Origin: Flavobacterium sp. CF108
Lineage (GTDB): Bacteria > Bacteroidota > Bacteroidia > Flavobacteriales > Flavobacteriaceae
NCBI RefSeq assembly: GCF_900129795.1
Contig: NZ_FQWW01000001.1
Span: 1,054,001-1,118,000, forward strand
Direction: 5' to 3'
DNA length: 64,000 bases
The notes below the pieces were generated by a model. It ran no database searches. It saw only the letters and a program-made list of their open reading frames with translations, and was not told the origin of the DNA. A program made the translations under genes and the position numbers. Shown piece by piece: positions 9,343 through 18,844 of this stretch; the first letter of the stretch is position 1, and each line of letters opens with the position of its first letter.

Positions 9343-9455
9343 AAAAAAATATACTTGGGCGTACCAACTAATTATTTTTTTTATTAATATTGATATATAA
9401 AATGAAAATCAATCTATTAATCATTAACCCTCTATTTTGAATTAATTTTCACGAG

Positions 9456-9734
9456 ATGAAAAAGAGTAACCGCAAAGAATTGAATTGGGAACAAACGGAA
9501 AGACTTGTTTCGTTAGCCTTAGAAGAAAGAAATCCATTTGAAATCATAAAAAAAGAATTTGGATTGGAAGAAAAAGAAGTTCTTGAAATAATGAAGAAGA
9601 AAATGCCTCTTGAAAAATTTGAGATGTGGAAAAAGAAGGCTATAGCAAATAAACCTAAACCAAAGCCAATTAAAATTGATGATTTTGACGAAGATTTGGA
9701 TGGTAAATATTATATTAAAAATAAATTTGACTAA
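9456..9734 (+). CDS. TIGR03643-like small protein
   Basis: Charged 92-aa protein. Its body (RKELNWEQTERLVSLALEE, then NPFEIIKKEFGLEEKEVLE, then EMWKKKAIANKPK) matches the small TIGR03643 family as I recall it: conserved W, a 'PFE.I...FGL.E.EV' helix-turn-helix-like stretch, and a basic tail. In other bacteria such genes often sit near photolyase or cryptochrome-like genes, but none is visible here. It may bind nucleic acid, which is inference. A strong terminator follows directly. Confidence 0.7.
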   Translation: MKKSNRKELNWEQTERLVSLALEERNPFEIIKKEFGLEEKEVLEIMKKKMPLEKFEMWKKKAIANKPKPKPIKIDDFDEDLDGKYYIKNKFD

Positions 9735-9741
9735 GATTTAA

Positions 9742-9770
9742 AACTCCTGTAAAAAGCAGGAGTTTTTTTT
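9742..9770 (+). terminator. Rho-independent terminator
   Basis: Perfect 8-bp stem AACTCCTG / CAGGAGTT followed by eight T residues. Confidence 0.9.
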
Positions 9771-9846
9771 ATTTATAACTTTTTACAATGATTTTGTAAC
9801 TATTTTGTAATTTTCTAGTCTGATAGGTATAACTAAACATAAACAA

Positions 9847-11703
9847 ATGAAAAAAATACTTTACACTTTAGCTCTTGCAGTAACGCTTTGGGGCTGTAAA
9901 ACAGGAAGTTCTTCAGTTTCTGAAAAAAATGTCGTAGACGTTAACATTAATCTTGTTGATGTAAAAGACGATAAAGTTTTAGTAACTGTAACGCCTCCGT
10001 CAATTAAAACTGATGAAATCATCTACAGTATTCCAAAAACAGTTCCTGGAACTTATTCTACTGATAACTACGGAAAATACTCAGAAGATTTTAAAGCTTT
10101 TGATGCTAAAGGAAATGCTTTAAAAGTAACCAGACTTGGTGATAATTCATGGTCGATTACTAATGCTAAAGCGCTTAAAAAAATTACTTATTTAGTTAAT
10201 GATACTTTTGATACTGAAAAAGGTACCGGATTTGGTAATGATGATGTTTTCTCACCAGCAGGAACAAACATTAAAGCCGGAGAAAATTTCCTGGTAAATA
10301 CACACGGTTTTGTTGGGTATTTTCAAGATAAATTAGAAATTCCGTACAAAGTTACTATTACACATCCTGAAACACTTTGGGGTGCAACTTCAATGAATGA
10401 TGAAGATACAAGCAAAACAAGCGATGTTTTTACAACGCCGCGTTACGCTGTTTTAGTTGAAAATCCAATTATGTATTCTAAACCAGATTACACTACTTTC
10501 AACGTTAACGGAATGGATATTTTAATTGCTGTTTATTCTCCAACAGGAAAATTTACTGCAGAAAGTATTACTCCTGAAATGAAAACAATGATGACGGCTC
10601 AGAAAAACTTTTTAGGTAAAGTAAATGCTAATAAAAAGTATACTGTATTATTGTATTTGTCTAGCATGGCAAAAGATGATGCACACGGATTTGGAGCTCT
10701 AGAACACCCAACAGCTACTACAGTTGTACTTCCGGAATCTATGCCAAAAGAAAGATTGGTAGAATCAATGAAAGATGTTGTTTCTCATGAGTTCTTCCAC
10801 ATTGTAACTCCATTGACCATTCACTCAAAAGAAATCCAGTATTTTGACTATAATGCACCATTAATGTCTGAGCACTTATGGATGTATGAAGGTGTAACAG
10901 AGTATTTTGCAAATCTTTTCCAAATCAACCAAGGTTTAATTGATGAAGCAGAATTCTACACTAGAATTGCAGATAAAATTGAACAGTCTAAAAAATTAGA
11001 CGATACAATGTCATTTACTGTAATGAGTAAAAACGTATTAGAACAGCCATATAAAGATCAATACTTAAACGTGTATCAAAAAGGGGCACTGATTGGAATG
11101 TGTATCGACATTATCATTAGAGAAAAAAGCAACGGCGAAAGAGGAATTCTTGATTTAATGCACAAATTATCAACTGAATATGGTGTAAACAAACCATTCA
11201 ATGATAATGAATTATTTGCTAAAATTACACAATTGACTTATCCTGAAGTTGGTGATTTCTTAAATAAATATGTTGCTGGAACAACTCCAATTCCTTATGA
11301 TTTTTATTTAGCTAAAGTTGGCGTAACTAAAGCAATGGAGAAAAAAACCGGAGCTGTTTTCATAAAAGGACAAACTCCTTATATCAAAATTGATAAACAG
11401 ACAAAAGAAATCGCAGTTCGTCCTGATGTTGAACCAAATGATTTTTTCAAGAATTTAAACTTAAAAGGCGGCGATATCATTTTAGCAGTAAATAACAAAG
11501 CATATTCTTTAGATAACATTTATGAGCTTATTGGTGAAAGTGAAAACTGGAAAGAAAATGATCCAATTACTGTAAAAATAAAACGTGATGGTAAAGAAGA
11601 AACTATAAAAGGAACTGTAAAATTACCATTTGAAGAAACTGAAACTTTTAAAGCAACTGATGCTTCAAAAGAGAAACTTAAAAATGCATGGTTAAAAGGA
11701 TAA
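9847..11703 (+). CDS. M61-family metallopeptidase (glycyl aminopeptidase-like), lipoprotein
   Basis: Protein of 618 aa with a lipoprotein-type signal (ALAVTLWGC). An N-terminal beta domain precedes a thermolysin-like catalytic domain with the zinc motif HEFFH (residues 314-318) and a downstream glutamate in LWMYEGVTEYF. A C-terminal PDZ domain covers about residues 505-590. This order is the standard M61 layout, whose characterised members release N-terminal glycine or alanine from peptides. It is probably anchored in the envelope. Spaced from its neighbours with its own terminator, so monocistronic. Confidence 0.9.
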   Translation: MKKILYTLALAVTLWGCKTGSSSVSEKNVVDVNINLVDVKDDKVLVTVTPPSIKTDEIIYSIPKTVPGTYSTDNYGKYSEDFKAFDAKGNALKVTRLGDNSWSITNAKALKKITYLVNDTFDTEKGTGFGNDDVFSPAGTNIKAGENFLVNTHGFVGYFQDKLEIPYKVTITHPETLWGATSMNDEDTSKTSDVFTTPRYAVLVENPIMYSKPDYTTFNVNGMDILIAVYSPTGKFTAESITPEMKTMMTAQKNFLGKVNANKKYTVLLYLSSMAKDDAHGFGALEHPTATTVVLPESMPKERLVESMKDVVSHEFFHIVTPLTIHSKEIQYFDYNAPLMSEHLWMYEGVTEYFANLFQINQGLIDEAEFYTRIADKIEQSKKLDDTMSFTVMSKNVLEQPYKDQYLNVYQKGALIGMCIDIIIREKSNGERGILDLMHKLSTEYGVNKPFNDNELFAKITQLTYPEVGDFLNKYVAGTTPIPYDFYLAKVGVTKAMEKKTGAVFIKGQTPYIKIDKQTKEIAVRPDVEPNDFFKNLNLKGGDIILAVNNKAYSLDNIYELIGESENWKENDPITVKIKRDGKEETIKGTVKLPFEETETFKATDASKEKLKNAWLKG

Positions 11704-11720
11704 TTTCTTTTAAACCCATA

Positions 11721-11751
11721 AAAAAACCGACAAGTGATTGTCGGTTTTTTT
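11721..11751 (+). terminator. Rho-independent terminator
   Basis: Stem ACCGACAA / TTGTCGGT flanked by A and T runs, 18 bp after the M61 stop codon. Confidence 0.9.
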
Positions 11752-11770
11752 GTGATTATTTGTTTCGTTT

Positions 11771-11844
11771 GTCAGACTGAGCGAAGTCGAAGTCCCGCAA
11801 GTCAAATCCTCACTGTTGAGGGCTTCGACTTCGCTCAGCCTGAC
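11771..11844. repeat. inverted repeat of the 'gctgagcgaagtcgaag' family
   Basis: GTCAGACTGAGCGAAGTCGA and its near-exact reverse complement TCGACTTCGCTCAGCCTGAC face each other with a short spacer, giving a long hairpin. Further copies occur at 12457-12480 and 12541-12630. This is a dispersed REP-like palindrome. Confidence 0.85.
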
Positions 11845-11868
11845 AATATTGTGCTTAATCTTTACGCT

Positions 11869-11906
11869 AAACCTTTGTCAAAGTTTAAAACTTTGACAAA
11901 GGTTTT
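11869..11906. terminator. hairpin between convergent genes, possible terminator
   Basis: AAACCTTTGTCAAAG and its reverse complement CTTTGACAAAGGTTT form a 15-bp stem just after the stop of the minus-strand gene. The T tract is short, so termination is plausible but not certain. Confidence 0.45.
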
Positions 11907-11916
11907 AAATGCCTAA

Positions 11917-12360
11917 TTATTTCTTAACCGGAAACTTCCATGCAAACTCATCTTTATCATTGATAATTGCACCAATCTCAAATTTTACAACCTCATCAAA
12001 TTCAGTTTGAAGAATAAACCAATTGTCTTCGTTGAAATAATTTTCGAAAGTATCAAAAGTTTCCTGAGTGTATTTTGTAATTCCTTTTGCAGCAAAATCT
12101 TTCTTTACATCAGCAATTTTTCTTCCGATTATTTTGAATCCAAAAACTTCCAGATCATTGCTTGACGCTACTAAATACCCTAATTTAAGTTCTTCTTCTT
12201 CATAAAATGTCAATCTGATTTTGTGTGCATTGTATACAAAAATCACATTATCATCTTCGTCTTTATAGTTTTTATCAGGTTTTCCTAAAGCAGCTGTAAC
12301 ATCATTCTGCTTCATTCCGAAAAGCAGTTTATCAATTCCTGATTTTAAATTTATTTTCAT
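11917..12360 (-). CDS. hypothetical protein
   Basis: Protein of 147 aa that I do not recognise as a named family. It has no signal peptide or membrane segment and is acidic. The N-terminal phrase LLFGMKQNDVTAALGKPDKN resembles the 'GM...V...LG.P' start seen in several small immunity-like or housekeeping families, and the rest alternates beta-like and charged stretches. It lies alone between repeat blocks on the minus strand. Function unknown. The coding call rests on an intact frame and ordinary codon use. Confidence 0.7.
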   Translation of the reverse strand: MKINLKSGIDKLLFGMKQNDVTAALGKPDKNYKDEDDNVIFVYNAHKIRLTFYEEEELKLGYLVASSNDLEVFGFKIIGRKIADVKKDFAAKGITKYTQETFDTFENYFNEDNWFILQTEFDEVVKFEIGAIINDKDEFAWKFPVKK

Positions 12361-12410
12361 ATTTAATTGTCTTTATTTGAAGTGCAAATTTCGTGAAGTT
12401 TTTTGTTGTT

Positions 12411-12640
12411 CCGCCACGAATTCACGAATTTTCTTGAATTTTAATTTTGTTCTCTTGTCTGGCTGAGTGAAGTCGAAGCTCATTTTTGGTTGTTTTTTGC
12501 CACGAATTGCACGAATTTTCACGAATTTAATTTTGTTCTTTTGTTCGGCTGAGCGATCCTTTCTGTCAGGCTGAGCGAAGTCGAAGCCCTTTTTCGTTAC
12601 AAAAGCCCTTCGACTTCGCTCAGGGTGACATCGTAATAAA
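12411..12640. repeat. mixed intergenic repeats
   Basis: This gap holds two 'ccacgaattgcacgaatt'-type phrases (12411-12436, 12497-12527), a single 'gctgagtgaagtcgaag' at about 12463, and an inverted pair (12564-12630) built from GGCTGAGCGAAGTCGAAG and its complement. No gene or promoter could be identified. Confidence 0.8.
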
Positions 12641-12685
12641 TAAACCAGTACAAACCCGTTTCATCAGTACAATCCGTAGCCCATC

Positions 12686-15025
12686 TTAATTTTGATAATT
12701 CTTTTTATTAGGTTTCGCGCTCATATAAAAAGTAATTTTACCGCCATTAATAACATCTGCATGTTTCAGGAAAGGTCTTGAAATTTCTTTTCCATTCAAC
12801 AAAACTTTACTCACAAATACATTTTTATCCGATTGATTTACGGTTTCAACTTCAAAGGTTTTTCCGTTTTCTAAATTGAAAATTGCTTTTTTAACCAGCG
12901 GACTTCCTAGCGCATATTCGTCAGAACCCGGCGCAACAGGATAAAACCCTAAACTGCTGAAAATATACCAGGCACTCATTTGTCCGAAATCGTCATTTCC
13001 GCCTAAACCATCTGCTCCGTTTCGGTACATTTTTTTAAGAATCATTCTGATTTTGTCCTGAGATTTCCAAGGTGAATCTGTCCAATTGTATAAATAAACT
13101 ACGTGATGCGAAGGTTCATTTCCGTGAACATAATTTCCAATGATTCCGTCTCTTGTAATATCTTCAGTGTTTTCAAAATATCTATCCGGCAGATGCATGT
13201 TGAATAAAGAATCTAAACGAACTTTAAATTTATCATTTCCTCCCATCATTTTAATCATATCAGCAGGATCTTGCGGCACGTATAAACTATAATTCCATGA
13301 ATTTCCTTCGATAAAACCCTGCCCATGTGTATCAAGCGGATCAAATTCTTTTTTGAAAGTTCCGTCGTTTAATTTAGGACGCATGAAACCCGTTTTCTCG
13401 TCGTAAACATTTTTATAATTCTTAGATCTTTCGATGAATTCATTATAGATATCCGTTTTTCCTAATTTCTTCGCCGCCTGTGCAATCGCCCAATCGTCAT
13501 AAGCATATTCTAAAGTTTTAGAAACTGATGCACCGTTTTTATCTTCGGGAACATATCCTTTTTTCATATAATATTCCAATCCGTCGAAATAAGGCACTTT
13601 CGCTGTATTTACACAAGCCTGAAGCGCTTTTTCTGCATCAAAATTTGTATTGCCTTTTACGATTGCATCGGCAATTACAGAAACAGAATGATAACCAATC
13701 ATACACCAGTTTTCATTGGCATAATGAGACCAAATTGGCAGCATTTTATGAACACTTTGATCAGAATGTGCCAGCATTGAACTTATCATATCTGAGTTTC
13801 TGGAAGGCTGTACAATGTTGAATAACGGATGCAAAGCTCTATAGGTATCCCAAAGTGAATAACTGGTGTAATTTTTAAAATTATCAGCTTTGTGAACATT
13901 CATATCCAAACCTTTATAATTTCCATCAAGATCCATATATTCTGTCGGGCCTAAAAAGGCGTGGTACATTGCGGTGTAAAAGTTTACCAAATCTTCTTTT
14001 TGAATGGTTTCAACCTGAATTTTATTCAGTTCCTTATTCCAAATTTCCTGGCTTTCTTTTTTTACTTTTTCAAAATCCCAATCCGGAATTTCTTTTTTCA
14101 TGTTTTCTAATGCTCCGGCAGAACTTACAGGCGATAAAGCCATTTTAATTTTAATTTTTTCGCCTTCGTTTGTATCAAAATCAAAAAACAATTTTAGGTT
14201 TTGTCCTGCCATTTCAGGGAAATTTTTCGTTTGATCAAATCTTCCCCAAAAACCTCTGTAAACACTTTTTTCCTGTGCGTCCTGTCCGTAACTTTTGATT
14301 GGTTTACTAAAAGACATAGCAAAATAAACGGTTCTCGTTCTTGCCCATCCGTTTGTCTGGCGATAACCTGTAATTAAAGTATCGTTTTCTACTCGTACAA
14401 AAGTCCAGACATTTTTTTTATCATAATTGTAAATTCCAGAAGTCAAATCAAGAATAATATGTGCTTCATCTGATTTTGGAAAGGTGTATTGATGCATTCC
14501 AACTCTGGTTGTTGCAGTCAATTCAGCTTTAATATTATGATCTTCCAAAAGAACGCTGTAATACGCAGGCTCAGCTTTTTCTGTTGTATGAGAAAATGCA
14601 GATCTATAACCTGATAAAGGTTTTGAAGCAACGCCGGGATTCAATTGCAGTTTTCCAGTTGTTGGCATAATTAGAAAATCTCCTAAATCAGAATGACCTG
14701 TTCCGCTAAAATGGGTATGGCTGAAACCCACAATCGTTTTGTCTTCATATTGATATCCTGCGCAATATTTATAAACTTCACCATTGTATTTTCCGTTTAA
14801 TCCATAAGCGATTGTATCGGTTTCCGGGCTTAATTGCACGCTTCCAAACGGAACAGTTGCTCCCGGATAGGTATGTCCCATTTTTGCTGTTCCAATCATT
14901 GGATCAACATATTGGATCAAATTTTTAAGGTTATTTTCTTTTTTCTGAGCATTTGTATTTGCTGTAAAAGCAAACATTAAAGTTCCAAATGCAATAATAA
15001 AAGCAGGTTTTTGTAAAATATTCAT
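12686..15025 (-). CDS. GH92 family glycoside hydrolase (alpha-mannosidase)
   Basis: Secreted 779-aa enzyme of glycoside hydrolase family 92, calcium-dependent exo-alpha-mannosidases, most often alpha-1,2. It begins with a Sec signal peptide (AFIIAFGTLMFAFTANTNAQ). Family landmarks include YVDPMIGTAKMGHTYPGATV near the mature N-terminus, FSHTHFSGTGHSD, GFIEGNSWNYSLYVPQDP (carrying a conserved Glu) and GNEPSHHVVYLYN, ending with ALGSPLV and a beta-strand tail. Length is typical. The frame runs upstream to 15106, but the extra 27 residues are not signal-like, so the ATG at 15025 was chosen. It probably degrades mannose-containing glycans; no SusC/D pair is adjacent. Confidence 0.92.
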   Translation of the reverse strand: MNILQKPAFIIAFGTLMFAFTANTNAQKKENNLKNLIQYVDPMIGTAKMGHTYPGATVPFGSVQLSPETDTIAYGLNGKYNGEVYKYCAGYQYEDKTIVGFSHTHFSGTGHSDLGDFLIMPTTGKLQLNPGVASKPLSGYRSAFSHTTEKAEPAYYSVLLEDHNIKAELTATTRVGMHQYTFPKSDEAHIILDLTSGIYNYDKKNVWTFVRVENDTLITGYRQTNGWARTRTVYFAMSFSKPIKSYGQDAQEKSVYRGFWGRFDQTKNFPEMAGQNLKLFFDFDTNEGEKIKIKMALSPVSSAGALENMKKEIPDWDFEKVKKESQEIWNKELNKIQVETIQKEDLVNFYTAMYHAFLGPTEYMDLDGNYKGLDMNVHKADNFKNYTSYSLWDTYRALHPLFNIVQPSRNSDMISSMLAHSDQSVHKMLPIWSHYANENWCMIGYHSVSVIADAIVKGNTNFDAEKALQACVNTAKVPYFDGLEYYMKKGYVPEDKNGASVSKTLEYAYDDWAIAQAAKKLGKTDIYNEFIERSKNYKNVYDEKTGFMRPKLNDGTFKKEFDPLDTHGQGFIEGNSWNYSLYVPQDPADMIKMMGGNDKFKVRLDSLFNMHLPDRYFENTEDITRDGIIGNYVHGNEPSHHVVYLYNWTDSPWKSQDKIRMILKKMYRNGADGLGGNDDFGQMSAWYIFSSLGFYPVAPGSDEYALGSPLVKKAIFNLENGKTFEVETVNQSDKNVFVSKVLLNGKEISRPFLKHADVINGGKITFYMSAKPNKKNYQN

Positions 15026-15190
15026 TGGGTAATTTCCTGTAATTGTTTCGTTCAGAAAATTACGATAAAATATAATTTTAAAAAATTTAAATTTTAAAAT
15101 AAACATGATTTTAAAACCGGATTAAAATCCGGCTCTACAATATGGATGGGGATTTATTTTAAACTGGATTAAAATCCAGCCCTACAATAT

Positions 15191-15830
15191 GAATCGAGCC
15201 TAACGGCTCTTTACAATGATTATGCTTAATTGATATGGATGAAGCTATAAAAAGTATATGATCGATTAATTTCTATAGAAAAGATAGATTTACAGCAACG
15301 TATTTTAATCCATTTAAAATTATACGCAATAAACAAGAGTTCCGAAGGAACGGTTTATATTGTAGGGCTGGATTTTAATCCAGTTTAAAAATGAATCGAA
15401 CCTAACGGCTCTTTACAATGATTACGCTTAATTGATATGGATGAAGCTATAAAAAGTATGTGATCGATTAATTTCTATAGAAAAGATAGATTTACAGCAA
15501 CGTATTTTAATCCATTTAAAATTATACGCAATAAACAAGAGTTCCAAAGGAACGGTTTATATTGTAGGGCTGGATTTTAATCCAGTTTAAAAATGAATCG
15601 AGCCTAATGGCTCTTTACAATGATTACGCTTAATTGATATGGATGAAGCTATGAAAAGTATGTGATCAATTAATTTCTATAGAAAAGATACATTTACAGC
15701 AACGTATTTTAATCCATTTAAAATTATACGCAATAAACAAGAGTTCCGAAGGAACGGTTTATATTGTAGGGCTGGATTTTAATCCAGTTTAAAAATGAAT
15801 CGACCAATTTTATGAGCCTAGCGGCTCTTT
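15191..15830. repeat. 202-bp tandem repeat, three copies
   Basis: Three near-identical units begin at 15191, 15393 and 15595 with an exact period of 202 bp, and a partial fourth starts at 15797. Each carries GAATCGAGCCTAACGGCTCT, a central TTACAGCAACGTATTTTAAT segment, the hairpin GTTCCGAAGGAACGG, and GGGCTGGATTTTAATCCAG. Single related palindromes also lie at 15108-15190. No open frame is conserved across units. Confidence 0.95.
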
Positions 15831-15831
15831 T

Positions 15832-16440
15832 TTAAAGCTTACGTTTTAGGTTTTCTTTTACCTCAGCAAACCATTCGTTTCTTAGAATGCTTAAAACGAT
15901 AGAATCACGACGAACATTCCCGTCTCGTGTTGGCATGTTGCTTCTTAAAACACCTTCAACTTTACAGCCAATGCTTTTCATTGCGGCGATGCTTCTTTCG
16001 TTATTATTATCGGCACGAAATTCTACTCGCTCCATTCCAAGGGTTTCAAACGCAAATTGAAGTAATAAAAATTTGCAGTGTTTGTTTAGTCCGGTTCCTC
16101 TAAAAGCTGATCCGTACCAAGTATAACCTAATTGTAACGTTTTAAAATCAAGATTGATATCATAAAAACGTGTTGAACCGGCGTATTTTTGGGATTTTTT
16201 ATCGAAAACAATAAAGGGAAATTCTTTTTGCTTTTCTCTTTCTTTTATTGCCAATTGAATATAATGGATCAAATTATCTTTTCCTTCTGCTCCCACTAAA
16301 GAATATTTCCAGGTTTCGGGTTCATTGATGGAAATTTCAAGTAAATTTTCTATATCTGATTCCTGAATTGGGCGTAGTAAAACTAAGTCGTCTTCTAAAA
16401 TGATATTATCAGTGAAGTTGAAATTTGATGTTTGGTTCAT
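15832..16440 (-). CDS. GNAT-family N-acetyltransferase (RimJ/RimL-like)
   Basis: Cytoplasmic acetyltransferase of 202 aa that transfers acetyl from acetyl-CoA to an amine, here of the RimJ/RimL-type protein acetyltransferase group. The N-terminal LLRPIQESDIENLLEI is the usual first helix. The acetyl-CoA loop region is in GYTWYGSAFRGTGLNKHCKF, followed by RVEFRADNNNERSIAAMKSI, typical of this subfamily. The substrate is unknown. Its stop codon touches the end of the 202-bp repeat array. Confidence 0.85.
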   Translation of the reverse strand: MNQTSNFNFTDNIILEDDLVLLRPIQESDIENLLEISINEPETWKYSLVGAEGKDNLIHYIQLAIKEREKQKEFPFIVFDKKSQKYAGSTRFYDINLDFKTLQLGYTWYGSAFRGTGLNKHCKFLLLQFAFETLGMERVEFRADNNNERSIAAMKSIGCKVEGVLRSNMPTRDGNVRRDSIVLSILRNEWFAEVKENLKRKL

Positions 16441-16489
16441 TGGTTTATTTAGGTTAATTAAATATTTTCAGACATTCTTTGGGTAAAAA

Positions 16490-16892
16490 TATAGTCCCTA
16501 CGGGACAATATGAAACTTGTAAATACATCCTTGCTACCGATATTTAATCTCTACGAGATATTTACTTTGAATATCTTTATTCCGTCAGAAGTAAAATATT
16601 GGTAACAAATATAAACTTCGATATATAATCTCTGCAGATGTTTACTTTGAATATCTTATCTCGGCAGAAGTAAAATATTGGTAACAAATATAAACCTTGA
16701 TATATAATCTCTATCAGATATTTACTTTGAATATCTTATTCCCCTTCCACTTAAATATTGGTAATAACAAATATAAAATTACCAATATTGAATATCTATC
16801 ACATATTAATTTCTTAAGCTTACTCCGCTAGGAGTATAATAATCGGTAGAAAACATAATAACCCAGAGAACAAATGTCCCGTAGGGACTATA
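16490..16892. repeat. 80-bp tandem repeat (x3) bounded by 18-bp inverted repeats
   Basis: Outer inverted repeats TATAGTCCCTACGGGACA (16490-16507) and its exact complement (16875-16892) bracket about 370 bp. Inside, three units of 80 bp share TTTACTTTGAATATCTT at 16561, 16641 and 16721, followed by AAATATTGGTAACAAATATA. No coding frame was found. Confidence 0.85.
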
Positions 16893-16926
16893 CATTTACA
16901 ATTATTTATCAAATATTCACAAAAAA

Positions 16927-17283
16927 CTATTCACTCATTTCATCATAACGTTCCGGAACCTGCGGATCATAAAGCGGACATTTGAATTCTGCCATCAAAT
17001 CTACTAATTGATTCATGGTTTTTCCTTCGGTTCCATAACAGTCAATTTTAATGCTTTGCGGAGTGGTAATAACTTGAAAAGCTCCTTTTCCGGCATTATT
17101 TTTCCAGCTGTTTTCATCGACTCTTTCCCATTTTGAAAAAACAGAATTAATACGATTTATAATTACCTCAACAGGAAGTTTCTCAAGGCCGTCAACTTCT
17201 TCTTTTTCAACAAGAGCTTCGTAAACCTCATGATGGTTTAGGTAAATTTCGTCTATATATCTCCAAAAAAGCAGTTCGTACAT
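16927..17283 (-). CDS. conserved small hypothetical protein
   Basis: Soluble 118-aa protein with no signal or membrane segment. I do not recognise a named domain. It starts MYELLFWRYIDEIYLNHHEV, carries a W-rich centre (KWERVDENSWKNNAGKGAF) and ends in an acidic tail with CPLYDPQVPERYDE. It lies directly downstream of purM on the same strand, separated by an inverted repeat, so a shared transcript is possible but not shown. Confidence 0.75.
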   Translation of the reverse strand: MYELLFWRYIDEIYLNHHEVYEALVEKEEVDGLEKLPVEVIINRINSVFSKWERVDENSWKNNAGKGAFQVITTPQSIKIDCYGTEGKTMNQLVDLMAEFKCPLYDPQVPERYDEMSE

Positions 17284-17304
17284 AATACCGGCGTTTTATA
17301 AATT

Positions 17305-17363
17305 GTAGAGACGCACAGCAATGCGTCTTTCGTAATGTTAGACGCACTGCTGTGCGTCTCTAC
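17305..17363. repeat. 59-bp inverted repeat
   Basis: GTAGAGACGCACAGCAATGC pairs with GCACTGCTGTGCGTCTCTAC around a short spacer. This is a REP-like palindrome in the purM downstream gap and could act as a hairpin at the transcript end. Confidence 0.85.
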
Positions 17364-17429
17364 TAAAATTCAGATGCTAAAAAAACCTTAACAACTCAGA
17401 ACCTTTGTAACTTTGTCCCTCAAAAAAAA

Positions 17430-18608
17430 TTAATATTCGAATGTTCCGTATTCGCTGGTGATCGTTAGTTTTTTAGCATCGGCTGCTTCTACTTTACCTA
17501 CAATTTGGGCATCAACATTGAATGATTTTGAAATTTCAATAATATCTTGTGCAATGTTTTCTGGAACGTAAAGCTCCATACGGTGACCGCAGTTGAAAAC
17601 CTGATACATTTCTTTCCAGTCGGTTTTTGATTGTTCCTGAATTAACTTGAACAATGGCGGAACTGGGAATAAATTATCTTTTATAATATGTAAATTTTGA
17701 ACGAAATGTAAAATTTTAGTCTGTGCGCCTCCGCTGCAATGCACCATTCCGTGAATCTCGTTTGGCGTGTATTTATCTAAAATTTTCTTGATAATTGGTG
17801 CGTAAGTTCTTGTTGGAGAAAGCACCAATTGACCAGCGTTTATTGGACTATTTTCAACTTCATCAGTTAAATTAACCTGACCAGAATAAATTAATTCTTC
17901 GGGAACTGCAGCATCATAACTTTCAGGATATTTTTTAGCCAGATATTTTCCGAAAACGTCGTGACGTGCAGACGTTAACCCGTTACTTCCCATTCCTCCG
18001 TTATATCCTTTTTCGTATGTTGCTTGTCCAAAAGAAGCCAAACCAACAATTACGTCTCCAGCTTTAATATTAGCATTGTCTACAACATCTGCACGTTTCA
18101 TACGAGCCGTAACAGTTGAGTCTACAATGATGGTACGAACAACATCTCCAACATCAGCAGTTTCGCCTCCAGTTGAATGAATCGTTACTCCAAAAGATTT
18201 TAGTTCGTTGATTAGTTCTTCGGTTCCATTGATAATTGCTGAAATAACATCAGCCGGAATTAAGTTTTTGTTTCTTCCAATGGTTGAAGAAAGTAAAATA
18301 TTATCGGTTGCGCCAACACATAATAAATCGTCAATATTCATGATTAAAGCATCCTGAGCGATTCCTTTCCAAACCGACAGATCTCCGGTTTCTTTCCAGT
18401 ACATATAGGCCAAAGATGATTTTGTACCCGCTCCGTCAGCATGCATGATTAAGCAGTGATCATTGTCCTGAGTTAAATAATCTGGAACAATTTTACAGAA
18501 TGCCTGCGGAAATAAACCTTTGTCAATATTTTTTATAGCGTTATGTACGTCTTCTTTTGATGCCGAAACACCTCTTTGTGCATATCTTTTGCTAGAATCT
18601 GAACTCAT
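17430..18608 (-). CDS. purM: phosphoribosylformylglycinamidine cyclo-ligase (AIR synthetase)
   Basis: PurM catalyses the ATP-dependent ring closure of FGAM to AIR in de novo purine synthesis. The 392-aa protein has the PurM N-terminal nucleotide-binding region with MHADGAGTKSSLAYM, MNIDDLLCVGATDNILLSST and the signature STGGETADVGDVVRTIIVD, then a C-terminal domain with GMVHCSGGAQTKI. It looks like the longer Bacteroidota form, not the roughly 345-aa E. coli type. The frame continues upstream to 18701, but the ATG at 18608 (start MSSDSSKRYAQRGVS) fits the family N-terminus. Confidence 0.93.
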   Translation of the reverse strand: MSSDSSKRYAQRGVSASKEDVHNAIKNIDKGLFPQAFCKIVPDYLTQDNDHCLIMHADGAGTKSSLAYMYWKETGDLSVWKGIAQDALIMNIDDLLCVGATDNILLSSTIGRNKNLIPADVISAIINGTEELINELKSFGVTIHSTGGETADVGDVVRTIIVDSTVTARMKRADVVDNANIKAGDVIVGLASFGQATYEKGYNGGMGSNGLTSARHDVFGKYLAKKYPESYDAAVPEELIYSGQVNLTDEVENSPINAGQLVLSPTRTYAPIIKKILDKYTPNEIHGMVHCSGGAQTKILHFVQNLHIIKDNLFPVPPLFKLIQEQSKTDWKEMYQVFNCGHRMELYVPENIAQDIIEISKSFNVDAQIVGKVEAADAKKLTITSEYGTFEY

Positions 18609-18742
18609 GAAAATTAGTTTGTGTTGATGTGGTGCAAAGATAATCCCTTTTTTTAATTCTTTAGGTATTCGGGTATTAGGATTCAAAAAAAGTTTTGTCA
18701 CGAATTACGCGAATTTTCACGAATCTTTTTTTCTTAAAAAAC

Positions 18743-18769
18743 AAAAATCATCCAATAAGGATGATTTTT
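18743..18769 (-). terminator. Rho-independent terminator of glnN
   Basis: AAAAATCATCC / GGATGATTTTT with a 5-nt loop (18743-18769). Read on the minus strand it lies 75 bp past the glnN stop codon and has a T tract. It is flanked by 'cacgaatt' repeats at 18699-18725 and 18806-18840. Confidence 0.85.
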
Positions 18770-18844
18770 GCATGTTTTAAATACTTTATACAAAATAGTA
18801 AAAAACCAAATTCGTGAAAATTCGTGTAATTCGTGGCGAAAAAA

